Positions 30,753 through 41,397 of a stretch of 64,000 bases of DNA are shown here, piece by piece; positions within the stretch are counted from its first letter, which is position 1; every line of letters begins with the position of its first letter. A program made the position numbers and the translations under genes. The stretch spans positions 6,572,001 to 6,636,000 of the forward strand of contig NC_063013.1 of NCBI RefSeq assembly GCF_020509005.1, read 5' to 3'. Source of the stretch: Fulvia fulva. Its lineage: Eukaryota > Ascomycota > Dothideomycetes > Mycosphaerellales > Mycosphaerellaceae. The notes beneath the pieces are model-generated. The model was not told the DNA's origin, searched no databases, and saw only the letters and a list, made by a program, of their open reading frames with translations.

Positions 30753-31481
30753 TCATGCTCCGATCGATGAAACAAGCTCATTCTCTTCCTCCCACCACTT
30801 CCTGAACTCCTTCAGCCTCTGTGTCCTCTCGCGCGCAAGTCGCTTCCCCGTCTCTGTCTTCATCGTGTCTTCGAGCTTCTCCAGCTTGTCAGTGAAATGA
30901 TCAATGCTTCCTTGCAGCCCACGATCCTGCGCTTTTGCAGCGGAGAACGCAAATACTCTCCCGATACCCACGGCACCGATGGCATCCAGTCTATCCGCGT
31001 CCTGCACAATGGCTAGCTCCGGATGGGTTCCGATGATAGCTTTCACCAGCTGAGGTCGCTTCGTCTCATTGCTGTAGGAGACATTCTCAACGATCATCGC
31101 CACCTTTGCCACAAAGCGTGGTGGGCAGCCATTCTTGGTCAGGAGATCAGAGACCAACTGCTCAGCATTCTCCCCAGCTTGGACGTACTTCTTGTCGCCG
31201 ACGTCGTGAAGCAAAGCTGCAAGAATGACTGCTTGCTTGTGAAACTTCTTCCAGGAGTTAGCTTTTAGCTCCTCGGCCAAGATATGTTTCGATAGCGCCA
31301 GGACGCGAAGGATATGGTTGAAGTCGTGAGAAATGTCGTAGCGGGACATGTACTCTTCCACATATTTGTAGACGTTCAAGTACAGGTCTGAGTTCTCGAA
31401 GTCGCGTTTTGCAGCAGCTGGCACGTCGATGTCCTGCTCGAGCTTGTCTAAAGCTTCGTCCATAATTTGCTGATGTTTCAT
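30753..31481 (-). CDS. HD-domain phosphohydrolase
   Basis: Single-exon ORF of 242 aa from the ATG at 31481 ([16 protein letters not shown]); an in-frame ATG at 31544 adds 21 residues. Metal-binding residues of the HD superfamily are all present: [17 protein letters not shown] (first histidine), [11 protein letters not shown] (the HD pair) and [20 protein letters not shown] (final aspartate). The last motif is typical of the YpgQ/YedJ-type group found in bacteria and fungi, thought to act on nucleotides. A long charged C-terminal helix ([13 protein letters not shown]) follows. It is divergent from RPN8, with 332 bp between starts. Cytosolic localisation is assumed since no signal is seen. Confidence 0.82.
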   Translation of the reverse strand: MKHQQIMDEALDKLEQDIDVPAAAKRDFENSDLYLNVYKYVEEYMSRYDISHDFNHILRVLALSKHILAEELKANSWKKFHKQAVILAALLHDVGDKKYVQAGENAEQLVSDLLTKNGCPPRFVAKVAMIVENVSYSNETKRPQLVKAIIGTHPELAIVQDADRLDAIGAVGIGRVFAFSAAKAQDRGLQGSIDHFTDKLEKLEDTMKTETGKRLARERTQRLKEFRKWWEEENELVSSIGA

Positions 31482-31813
31482 GATGATCGTTTGACTTTGT
31501 TGTTGCGCTGTAGTGAAGGGAGAGAAGCGGTACGATGCTTTCAAGACATGTGGAAGCGCAAGGCTCTTATAGGCAACGTGAAGAGCATTTGGCGTCGGTC
31601 AGAAAGTAGGCAGACGCGTGTGCAGGTTGTTTTGTGCAATTTGCAGAGATGGCACGTCCACGCCATCAAGAAGCACAGGTCGAGGAACGGGCCAAGCTCC
31701 TTCAAGGCGACCAGCAGCCGCGAAGCGCAACGGCCATCTTGTGAAGTCAACCACATAATCACACACACCATCTCGACCTCGAAACCACCTCACATCACCG
31801 CCACTACCACACG
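31482..31813. promoter_or_regulatory. Divergent promoter, HD hydrolase and RPN8
   Basis: The 332 bp between the two start codons must hold both promoters. A fungal proteasome control element of the GGTGGCAAA type was looked for and not clearly found. Confidence 0.35.
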
Positions 31814-33028
31814 ATGCCAGCCACAACAGCGGAAACGCTGAGCATCGTCAACCGCAACGTCTCGGTAGCGCCTCTCGTCCTTCTATCGGCAGCAGATCAC
31901 TACGGCCGGTCAGCAAAGGGCACGCGGAAGCGAGTGGTGGGTGTGCTACTTGGACAGAATGATGGCAAGAGCGTGAGGGTGTCAAACAGTTTCGCAGGTA
32001 CATAGGATGTGGCGCATGTATTGATGGCAGAAACATCTAACACACATCAACAGTCCCGTTCGAGGAGGATGAGAAGGATCCGTCAGTATGGTTCCTGGAT
32101 CACAACTACGTCGAGTCCATGAACGACATGTTCAAGAAGGTCAACGCGCGGGAAAAGCTGATCGGCTGGTATCACTCTGGCCCAAAGCTAAGAGCAAGCG
32201 ATCTCGAGATCAACGAGCTGTTCAAGAGATACACACCCAACCCACTTCTGGTCATTATCGATGTCCAGCCGAAGGACGTTGGCGTGCCGACAGATGCGTA
32301 CTTCGCCGTGGAGGAGATCAAAGATGTATGGCAATACAATCAGTGGAAGATGGATGATGGAGCTAATATTTTACTAGGACGGCACAACCACATCCAAGAC
32401 CTTCGTACACACACCTTCCATCATCGAAGCTGAGGAGGCCGAAGAGATCGGTGTCGAGCACCTTCTACGAGACATCCGCGATGTCGCAGTTGGCACACTC
32501 AGCACGCGCATAACATCACAGCTCGAATCGTTACAAGGACTACACCTGAGATTGCAGGACATCGGCAAGTACCTTCAGAAAGTCCTCGTTGGCGACCTCC
32601 CTGTCAACCATGCAATTCTTGGCAACCTCCAAGACGTCTTCAACCTCCTCCCGAACCTTTCCACACCGAAGGCGAACTCCAAGGAGCTCGCACAGCTCAA
32701 CGGCATTGTGAATGGCGCAGTCGGCGTGTCAGGAGGCCCTACCGAGAACAGCGAGCTCGCGCGGGCGATGTCTATCAAGACCAACGATCAGCTCATGTCC
32801 ATCTACCTCTCCAGCTTAATACGAGCCATCACTGCTTTCCACGACCTGATCGAGAACAAGATTCAGAATAAGAGGCAGCAGGAAGATGAGGATGCGAAGA
32901 AGGAAGAGGATAAGAAGGACAAGGAGATCAAGAAGGAGGAGAAGCTCATGACGAATGGTACATCCGAGAAGACAGACAAGGAAGCCAAGGAGGAGCCCAA
33001 GAAGGATGAGAAGGGTAAGAAGAAGTGA
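31814..33028 (+). CDS. RPN8: 26S proteasome regulatory subunit Rpn8
   Basis: Exons 31814-31997, 32054-32325 and 32378-33028 give 368 aa. The MPN domain begins at [18 protein letters not shown] and includes [12 protein letters not shown] and [20 protein letters not shown]. The HxHx7D metal site of Rpn11 is replaced (YHSGPKL), as expected for the inactive Rpn8 partner. [20 protein letters not shown] in the C-terminal half is the Rpn8/PSMD7 helical region that joins the lid bundle. The tail (from about residue 310) is a lysine/glutamate-rich low-complexity stretch, longer than in animals but common in fungi. Both introns have CTAAC/CTAAT-like branch sites. Rpn8 pairs with Rpn11 in the proteasome lid. 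Confidence 0.94.
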
Positions 33029-33256
33029 TAGATAAAAGGCTTGACATGGGACTGTAACACTCAAAATGGCCTGCATGAGCATAGACGGCGTCCGGAGCAT
33101 AGCAGCGCGGGACAAGGCGCGGGTAAGATAGCCAGCGTGTGGAATCTGGCTATGAACGAGTATGTACATTACAAGCAGGCAGCTCCAACTGAACCTGCCG
33201 CGCAGATGGACGCGTCGTCCGTCCGCTGCTAATGATGAATGCCTCACATCATGCTC

Positions 33257-33548
33257 TCAATCTCCCCATCCAGCAGCCCAACCAGCAATCTCCTCAACTG
33301 ACACTTCCCTCTCCACAGCAAAGTGCTTGAAAGACTCGCAATGCTCGACCAGTACACACGCCAGCAAGTGCTTACACACCGGCATATCAGACCCTCGCGT
33401 CAGCCCGCCCATCACACAAACACCAGCCTCACCAGTCACCTCCCTACCACTCGCTGGAAACGCCGCAAACGTAAAAGCAGGACACGAACAACTCCACGCA
33501 TCAAGCCTCACTTCATAGTGATTGATGTGCTCGTACGCAGGATTGCGG

Positions 33549-33579
<31 letters not shown>

Positions 33580-33856
33580 GCTGCTGCGCGCTGCGTACGA
33601 GGAGGAGAGTGGTAGGATGGTCTGGCACCTTTAAACGTGTGACTAGGCCTCTGTCGAGGAGATCCAGGGCTGGTAGGAATTCCTTTTCGAAGAGGGCGTA
33701 GAGGGTTAGGAAGATGTTGCGTGTCGAGGGCGGGCTGCCTTTTAGGGGGTTGGCGGGTTGAGGCGAGGTTTGGTGTGGTGCTGGGCCTGGGATGGAGGCG
33801 AGGAGGGATGAGGTTAGGTGGCGGGAGGGGGCCTGTGGTGCTTCGCCAGTTGACAT
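33257..33856 (-). CDS. SWIM zinc-finger protein (Sws1/Shu2-like)
   Basis: Single-exon ORF of 199 aa. The SWIM motif CxC...CxH is clear: WSCSCPAF at about residue 121 and MPVCKHLLACVL at about residue 158, with a glycine-rich insert between. The FEKEFLPALDLLDRGLV helix before it is typical of fungal Sws1/Shu2-type proteins, which work with Rad51 paralogues in homologous recombination. A run of ten asparagines (HNNNN...NR) is encoded by a GTT repeat on the plus strand and probably varies in length between strains. Identification as Sws1 rests on the SWIM spacing and size rather than full alignment. It is convergent with RPN8. Confidence 0.72.
33548..33579. repeat. GTT trinucleotide microsatellite
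   Basis: About ten tandem GTT units lie inside the SWIM gene and encode poly-asparagine on the minus strand. Length changes here would alter the protein in steps of one residue and keep the frame. Confidence 0.9.
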
Positions 33857-35774
33857 GACTGAGATGTGCTGAGGATCCCTATACGGTTCAATGTTGCACT
33901 GGAAGTCCTATGCATTAGCTCCATCTTCACAACTACATGAACAGTCCCGCTAGCCGCCTGCGAAGAGCCATTGGACATTGAGAGCAAACAATGCAATGCA
34001 TGCCTTGCCCTTCAATGCCTTCACTTACGGTCAGACGTTGGCATTGGATTGAATTGGTACTGGGGGGCGGCAATGCAAGATGCGTCACGCCGTGGTGAGC
34101 AAACGGGGCGGAATGCCATCGGTTTGCTGTCAATTGCCACGTCTACTGGAGCACACCGTTGTGTCCAACTGCGTCATACGAGCGGTCGGAGCAATGACAT
34201 TCCTCAATGTACCGTCGCCCGTCGCCTGTCGCCTGAAGGTTGGAGCGGTAGTGTGGGCGGATGTCGGTGGTCAAGTGATGTGATCTTATGTCCAGTCGCG
34301 AGCATGAAGCGATGATGTCGTCGTTTGCCGTGAGGTGAGCACATGCAAGTTTCCCAGTCCCAGTCCCACACTTTGCCGAGCAAGCACGCGGGAAGGGCAG
34401 CTGGTCCGTGGGTTGCACCTGCCTTCGGAAGGACGAGCGTGGGGTGTGAACGCCACAGATCCGATTCAAGGATTGTCGCATTGAACACCTGTGGCCGTTC
34501 GACATCGCATGAGGCGACTCGCAGGCACATGCACCTTACTCGTTCACGCGCTGAAACCAGGGCACCCGGCCATATACAATGATCACTACGCCTGACCCAA
34601 TTGTCTTGATATAAGCTAGCCGACATATCATATGACGGCGCCATGGGGACAGCAGCTGAGACGGGTGTGTGTGCCCACGGAGTACGAGCCCATTGACATT
34701 GACCTGATCTCGACGCGATCGACATGCACAAACAATCATATGCCTGGCACGGGATGACGAGATGATGGAATCGGGTGGGCACTACTCTCTGCCAATGCTT
34801 ACACCATCACGCCCGGGCGGGCGAGGGCTGTGTACGTATGTACCAACACGCGCTGCTTACGTCGCCAATGGCAGAGGACGCAGACTTCCGCGTTGGTTGG
34901 GCACTGATGATGAGCACGGCGAGCACGCCAGTTCCAGCTCCGGATGACGCCCACGAGCTGGCCTGGCGGTCATGATCGGGGTGCGATGTGCGAGTTGGAG
35001 ACAGAGACAGCAAAGCTTGGAATGGGCGCGGCCATTGGAACAGCCATCGCTTAGGGAGCTCTTTGTCCTCCATGCCAATGGCTCCGCGACAGGCTCCCGA
35101 ATGGTGAGGCACACCACTCACACACCGGCCGAGTGTGGACATGCGGCTGCGACAGATGACCACCCGGCAACCGACCTATCAGCGGCGAGGGTGATGTGGC
35201 TGTGCAAGGTGCCAGCGCAAAGCGCGCCAAGAGCGTGTCATTGGGCCTCTGTCATGCCCCGTGCCGGTCGCATTGCGGCGTTGGTCAGAGGGCGTTGCAG
35301 ATGGCAGCAATTGCACTGGAATTACAATAATAAAGTAAAGCGATTTCTGATCGGATTACATGTATGAATTGCCGTTCGGAGGGTTGTGAGGCCGCAAGAA
35401 GGTTAGGGTCGGTGGCGGTGATCGGCCGAGCCGACGATGGAACAGGCGGCGGCTTTCGCATGGCTCGCGTGTTGCGTTGTGCATTTCCAATGCTCTCTCA
35501 CCTCTCACGCCGCACGCGCAGCTCCGTCGTTCGCCAGGCCTCTGCAAGGTGGCAAGCTTGCGCGCTGCCACTTGTCAGATGACTCAGAGCAGCACCCAAT
35601 CTGTCCAACGGCACGCACGAGTCTGATACCGGAACCCGACGACATTGGCGAATCATGCGCGTGGGAGCGTGCGCGGGCGGTCTTCTGCCCTTCTACGCTG
35701 TTCGACAGCACTGGCAGACTGGCCACTCCTCTGTCAGCGAGCAGCGAACCGCCGTCTCTGCGTGTTCCACTTCC

Positions 35775-35836
<62 letters not shown>

Positions 35837-36324
35837 TCCCTCGCTCGCGCCTGTCGCCTGTCGCCTGTCATGTGCGAGCCCACCATCATATGCTGTCTTA
35901 GCTCCTGCCTGGCTTGTTTGTCGCCCGCCCGCGTAAGTCATCTACCTCTATCACGCAGAAGCCACGCAGAAGTCATCAGCCGCTGCAGCCTGCGCCTGCT
36001 GTTTCACACATCCTCTCAGGCCTCCTCCAGCGCCGTGGTAGCAGCCTAGCTGCATTGCTACTTACTAGCACACTTACCGCACCACACTGTTCGACTCATT
36101 CTCATTGTCCTCAATCTTAACCTTAACCACCCACATATACCTCCCACCTCCATCCACTCTCCGCCGCGCAGGCCGCTTCTTTCATCGTTGGAAGCCCATC
36201 TTACAAGAGCACGGATTTAGGCGGACTTCTAAAGCCTCCAGCCAAGGCACACAGGACGATACGATTCCAAAGACTTCGCCACGCCCCGACGACGCGCTAT
36301 AAGTCGACACTTCGCCACTGATCA
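33857..36324. other. Long intergenic region upstream of the SWIRM gene
   Basis: Almost 2.5 kb without a supported coding frame. It contains the hexanucleotide array at 35775-35836 and, toward 36.1 kb, pyrimidine-rich tracts typical of fungal promoters and 5' leaders (for example repeated CCACC/CTCC runs). It is long for this gene-dense window, so it may hold a long 5' leader, an unrecognised non-coding RNA, or extended control sequence. Confidence 0.4.
35775..35836. repeat. Hexanucleotide AGCCTG array, about 10 units
   Basis: The sequence is an uninterrupted run of AGCCTG, about ten perfect copies. Any frame through it gives a two-residue repeat (Pro-Glu, Leu-Ser or Ala-stop-free Arg-Leu on the other strand), so it is compatible with coding but lies outside the supported genes. 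It is a likely length polymorphism. Confidence 0.92.
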
Positions 36325-37641
36325 ATGGTTCTGAACGAACCTTTGCACTCTCCACACACCAACCCCACGATCGATCACAACATGGCGTTCTCGCCACGAC
36401 AAGAGCAGACGCAGCCGAAGAGCATGAGCATTGCTATGAAGTCGATCCCACAACTCCTCACACCAGAAGAACACGCTGCGGACAGCTTCTCCATCAGCAA
36501 GCCCTTGCCGTCGTTCCAGACCGCTGTGCCATCGCCGCCAGCATCGCCAGAGTTCAACTCGTTCAACACAGAGTCGCACTTCCGATCAAACGACGACATC
36601 CTCTACCCAGATCACACCCACGTGCAGAGCAAGCCGTCCGAGCGACCACTGTTCGACGAAGAGAGCCGCTGGGACGTACAACAACGACAGCCTACACCAG
36701 CGACAGAACGGTCGCTATCGATATCGACACCCTCCGGTAGCCCAGAGCAGAGCGTAGCACGTCCACTGAAGGAGAACTTCGAAAAGCCCTCGTACGAACA
36801 CCCTCGTGTGGTTCAAGAACAGGAGCCCATCGGACCTGTGCAGCTGTACAACACCTACGGCCTGGACTACTATCGCTACATGTTGTCGCAAAGTGAAGAC
36901 CACCGGAAGCGACGACAGGAAGCACGCCAGCTGCCTCCACCAAAGGACACGAAGGCAGCACAACGCGACGAATACACACGACGGGTCCTCGCATCGATAG
37001 GTCAATCATATCGAGTGTCGAAGGCAAAGGCGACTGCCCAGGCACAGCCACAACCCAAGCCAAAGACATCGCGACCACTGTCTTCGCGGGCATCGGTCAA
37101 GCCAGAGTCACTCCCAGCACCGGTCAATGAGTCACCATCGCCAATCAAGCGTAGCCGAAGGCAGCCATCGACCTCTGACGCCGCATTTGGTACTTTGCCA
37201 CACATCGCGCAGCCCAAGCCACGCACACGAGCGGCACCAAGCAAGAAGATCGATGGCGAGGACGAGCAGTGGTACAACATCCCTGACTGCACCCCACCAC
37301 TCAGCTATCTCGACGAACCAGATGTAAAGCTTGCTGCTCAGTGGAATAACGGCAACACGCTCAACCTTGACAACGATCCCAACCGGGAACACCTCCATCC
37401 TCAGGAACTCGATGTCGCTGCAGTCCTTCGCCTACCTTGCAACAAGTACCTCGCCAACAAGCGCCGCGTTTTCAACGAACGCCTGAAGTCGCTGAAAGAA
37501 GGTCGAGACTTCAACAAGACTTCAGCACAGAATGTCACGAAGATTGATGTGAACAAGGCAAGCCGACTGTGGCAAGCTTTCGATAACATCGGCTGGTTCG
37601 ACGAGAAGTGGTTCCAGGAGCATCTCAAGAATGGTGCTTAG
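36325..37641 (+). CDS. SWIRM-domain protein (Fun19-like)
   Basis: Single-exon ORF of 438 aa. Residues 1-330 are mostly disordered, rich in S, P, Q and K, with one conserved patch PVQLYNTYGLDYYRYMLSQS near residue 173 and a basic cluster SPIKRSRRQPS. The C-terminal 85 residues form the SWIRM domain: ELDVAAVLRLPCNKYLANKR, then VNKASRLWQAFDNIGWFDEK. SWIRM folds occur in chromatin proteins and bind DNA or histones. The single-domain type, disordered region plus terminal SWIRM, is the Fun19 type of fungi. An in-frame ATG at 36382 (MAFSPRQEQ) is an alternative start. A long 5' leader or promoter precedes it. Confidence 0.8.
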   Translation: MVLNEPLHSPHTNPTIDHNMAFSPRQEQTQPKSMSIAMKSIPQLLTPEEHAADSFSISKPLPSFQTAVPSPPASPEFNSFNTESHFRSNDDILYPDHTHVQSKPSERPLFDEESRWDVQQRQPTPATERSLSISTPSGSPEQSVARPLKENFEKPSYEHPRVVQEQEPIGPVQLYNTYGLDYYRYMLSQSEDHRKRRQEARQLPPPKDTKAAQRDEYTRRVLASIGQSYRVSKAKATAQAQPQPKPKTSRPLSSRASVKPESLPAPVNESPSPIKRSRRQPSTSDAAFGTLPHIAQPKPRTRAAPSKKIDGEDEQWYNIPDCTPPLSYLDEPDVKLAAQWNNGNTLNLDNDPNREHLHPQELDVAAVLRLPCNKYLANKRRVFNERLKSLKEGRDFNKTSAQNVTKIDVNKASRLWQAFDNIGWFDEKWFQEHLKNGA

Positions 37642-38756
37642 GTGGCATCATCTCGTCGTCGCAAGCCATACAGACGTCGACAATCGACAAGAAGATTGCA
37701 CACCTTTTGATCGATCGTCCTTACAGCACGGCGTTATTTGCGACGAGAATAACATTTCGGCTCTTCAACGACTCTTACCTCGCATGCTCAGGCAGTATGC
37801 TGCACGACGAATTTATGATTGGGGAATTTACTGCATCCGACAGCACGCCACTACTGTTGGCTTTCGGGCGTTTGAATTTTGATGGGTTATGGCAGCGACA
37901 CGGAATAGAATGGGAATGGCATCTCGGCTCAGACTGTCGTTAGTGACGGGACTTTCGAATTTTCGAATTTTGACATGCATGGGTTGCATTGTTTACTGGA
38001 TTTGTTTGCATGAGAAGGATGGAAGCGTATTAGTTTCTATGATACCCCCCGGACTCACGCAGTAGTCAGTCGGATGAGATTGAGCAAGAGAAGGCGGAAG
38101 GCAGAATGCGTTAGGCATGTCGTGGCTTATTTAGCGGAATGAAGTGTTCTTTTATTTAGTATGGTTTCTCCATCTTCTGATGATATTGTTGTGGTCATGC
38201 TGTCGTGGTGTCTTGTGTGGGTGTAGTGTCGGTGAACTGCATGTGAACCCTGGATGTCCTGAGGCATCTAGGGTTGAGGTAGTGTGCTAAGAGAAGTTGT
38301 GGGACGGCGGCGGTGAGGTGCATGGAATGCTTGGGGTCTTCTGTACTGCACACGGTGGATGTGAGGGCTGTGGTGTAATGTTGCAGTAATCTGTATCGTT
38401 ACTGGGAGTGTTTGAGCACGCCAGGCGACGACGTTCTTTTGATAAAGTTGAAGTAAGTCATGTTGATCCAAAGAAAGTCTCGACCCGGTACTACGGTAGT
38501 CGATGCTCGCGCAACAATAGAGGTCTGCACATAATAAACTGGACCGGCTGTTATACACATTCTACTTCCACTCCTACCCCTTCAATCCACAACAACAACT
38601 TTCCTATACCTCCTCACCAACCCCCTCGCAAACCGCCCGGACCCACCCCTCCTGTGCAGCCGCGACGCCTCCATATCGACATCGAAACAATCCCTCTGAA
38701 CTCCATCGCTACAAAGTGGATGCAGCGTCTTCGTATCCATATCACAGAACAGCCCC
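37642..38756. other. Intergenic, no supported gene
   Basis: 3' flank of the SWIRM gene, including the direct repeat CGAATTTTCGAATTTTG at about 37955, and 3' flank of the secreted-protein gene at 38757. No coding frame with features. Confidence 0.45.
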
Positions 38757-39860
38757 TCATCTATCGAAACGAAACCCGAGCCCCTGGACGTAGGAGAATT
38801 GCAGAGCGTAACCGCCGACTGCTGCGGTCGTGAATTTAACAACTAACCGCTCTGCTGAGTTCTGGCTCCGTTGGCGCGGGGTGCCGGGTTGCTTGTAATC
38901 GTAATCGTACCTCTTGCGCAGCCCTGCATCTCGAGAGTCGAGACTACTAAGCGGCACCGGCCCCTTCGGCGTGGGAACGTCAATAGGAATCGCGATATCC
39001 CAGGTGAAAATTGTCGCCCCGCAGATGTACTCGAGGTTGCGATTTTCCTCTTTGAGAGCGTCCCCGCCGTAGGCGTTCATGTTGATTTTCATTTGGCGGT
39101 TTGTGATGGCTTGGGGTTGGTAGTCGATGTCGTCGCCGTGGTCGGTGTCCATCCAGACGCACTTGCCGTAATGTGTCTCGTTCGCGGCGGCGGAGTATGT
39201 AGTAGAGCTGTGTTCCCATGCTTGCCCGCACATTGCGCCGACGTCGCCGAGCCAGGCGCGTGGGCCGCTGGGGCCTGATGGGTATGTAGCCACTGGAGAC
39301 GTCAGATTGTGTTGGTCTCAGTGTTGGGGGATCAGGACTTACAAATGTATGAGATGCAGATCTCGTCGTCGCCAGCGATGATGTCGACGTATTGCCCTTG
39401 GGCTTGGTCGCCCATGTGTTGGTGGACTTGGATGTCTCGGTAACCTGCAGCTTTGATCATGCCTGGATCTGCCAGTTGTCAGGATGAATACTTGTCGCAA
39501 AGCTAGAGTTGAAGCGCTCACCGACGCTGGAGCTACCAAGCACTTTGTTCATGGAGTCGAAAGTCCACACGACCTTCACTGTTCCTCCAGCATGGCGTTG
39601 TCAGAAGCTGGGGAGAGACTCACAAAGTCCTCGCCGTCATGTCTCTCGCCACTTGTCCCGATCTGAACGACAGTGCCCCCAACGTCGCTTGCGTCAGGGA
39701 TCTTGTCCGCAATGAAGTCTATCACTCCCAGGACATCCCCCAGAGGTCCAGCGTACTTGCATACTGACTCTGCAATGCTGCCGAAGGTGGGGACGCCTTG
39801 AGCCATTGAACATTTGGCGATCGATGCGAGAGCGAGAAGATAGATCTGGGCTGGAAGCAT
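38757..39860 (-). CDS. Secreted protein, unknown function, multi-exon
   Basis: From the ATG at 39860, residues 1-20 (MLPAQIYLLALASIAKCSMA) are a signal peptide. Later exons are clear from splice sites: 39468 (or 39462)-39343 reads AAGYRDIQVHQHMGDQAQGQ and DDEICISYI; 39292-38757 reads YPSGPSGPRAWLGDVGAMCG and NRNLEYICGATIFTWDIAIP. A middle exon ending at 39522 (VVWTFDSMNKVLGSSS) is convincing, but its junction with exon 1 is not: the best donor, TTT-GTGAGT at 39623, leaves the wrong phase for the acceptor near 39585. A non-consensus donor or a one-base break in exon 1 is possible. Mature part is Cys-poor with a conserved-looking C-terminal half. The function is unknown. Confidence 0.55.
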
Positions 39861-40433
39861 GTTGTGTGAAGTTGATGGTGGGCTGTGTGATCTGCTTCGT
39901 TCACATCTTCGACACCGTGATCCATATATACTGAGTCTCCATCTTCAGATCTGGCCTTAGCTTTTTGTCGCTTGCTTCGCGCTCTAGATCCAAAATAGCT
40001 CGACTTGATACTGCCCAGGTGTACACTTGCCAGGCTGTTGCATAGACGCTCAGTACTGGCGACTACTTGATATGAGTACCCAGGGGTCGCACAGCGCGAG
40101 TGGTCAGTTGAAGGGAGGCACAGTATACACGGCTGTGTTGCGGGTCTGATGTGCTTCGCTGGCGCGTGTTGATAGCATTAGCGAAGGTCCATCGGCACAA
40201 TGTTGCTGTGGAATAGTACAAGGTGCTTGAAAATGCTGTGCCGCAATTGTCTGGGTCTTCGAGGTCGGCGCGTACTGGAAGATGTGGACGAAGTGGGACC
40301 TAGCCGAGCATCAGACGGAATTAGCACATCTCGTTGACATGTATAAGTCCGTAAGCAGCACAGGAACTGAGAAATCAACGAAGAGACCAGAAGCCAGCTT
40401 CGACCAATCTTTCACGTACACTTCACGCCAACC
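39861..40433. other. Intergenic between two divergent secreted-protein genes
   Basis: 573 bp between divergent starts. No coding frame. Both neighbours encode signal peptides, so the segment may hold shared control sites, but none was recognised. Confidence 0.4.
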
Positions 40434-40784
40434 ATGAGGATCACACTCTTGCTACTCGGCATTTGCGTTGCCCTCGCCGGACGAGTGGCAGCCATGTCAG
40501 ATTGCATGGACAGCGACAAGGCGAAGTCGACAGAAGGAGGAGAGAGTTACCAATCTGTTGAAGACTGTCGGTTCAGGTGTTACTGTGCCGCAAAGGCAGA
40601 CGGAGCGATGTACGAGGTCCAAGCTGGTTATGCGATCTTCCGCTAATCAGTCCAGGTGTCGCGGATCGTGCTACAACAAGCCCGTTGGACGTTTTGGTAC
40701 TGGTATGAGATGCCATTGTGGTAAGTCTTCTGACCTGCGAAATATGTTCTCCGGCCGCCGCTAACGCATTGATCAGTGAAATAA
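40434..40784 (+). CDS. Small secreted protein with eight cysteines (effector- or defensin-like)
   Basis: Exons 40434-40609, 40656-40720 and 40777-40784 give 82 aa. Residues 1-20 (MRITLLLLGICVALAGRVAA) are a signal peptide. The mature part of about 62 residues has eight cysteines, in the order C, C, CxxxCxC-type cluster (EDCRFRCYC), AMC, GSC, then MRCHC, ending VK. The 46-nt first intron (GTACGA, CTAAT branch, TCCAG) and the 56-nt second (GTAAGT, CTAAC, ATCAG) are good and together preserve the frame; unspliced, the ORF would stop at 40646 and lose half the cysteines. Size and cysteine content fit fungal apoplastic effectors or antimicrobial peptides. No similarity to a named family is claimed. 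Confidence 0.68.
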
Positions 40785-41397
40785 TTCTGATACTGGGCGG
40801 GCCATCGAGGCTCGAATAGCAGGAAGCTGTAGGCGTTGGTCATTCTTGTCGAGTCGGAATCGGTTGAAATACGCCTGAGCCGTGTCGACTGTGCCGTAAT
40901 ATGTTCACGGTGTTGGTTGCTAAGTCGGGAGTGCAAAGTGGGTAGCAGGAGGTCATGTGCATTACAGGGATTAGCAGATATCACGCCAATCAGGCATTGC
41001 GCAGGAGCTGGCTCCGGTCCAACCCCTGAAACTTCACCGTCCTGTGTTCGACTCTCTTCGTGCAGCCGAGTAGCATCCAACGTTTCGTGTGCCGTCGAGG
41101 TGTGCTGGCGTTTTGCTATCAGTCAGAGCTCCACACATCCACATGGGTAGATGTATGCCAAGCTGTTGTTCAATCGTGTGCAGACGCTTTGTGCTCGCAG
41201 CGCTTCACGGCTGCTTTGAAGCGCCCTTGGCGATACAGGGTTGAGAATAGCCGTCTAGCGAGGCCTCATGGCAGCACGGCAGTAGGCGCCCATAGACGCG
41301 ATGCAAAGCCCTCAGACTTGTTCATAAGGAAGCACAGCTCGTCTCCATTGAGAGCAACCACTTTGCTCAAATCGAATCATCAGTACGCAACAACGAC
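40785..41397. other. Intergenic, no supported gene
   Basis: 3' flank of the small secreted protein and promoter of the membrane protein at 41398. No feature recognised. Confidence 0.4.

Noticed and set aside
36325..37641. SWI3/LSD1-type chromatin remodeller
   Set aside because: Only the terminal SWIRM domain is present; no SANT, amine-oxidase or coiled-coil region follows.
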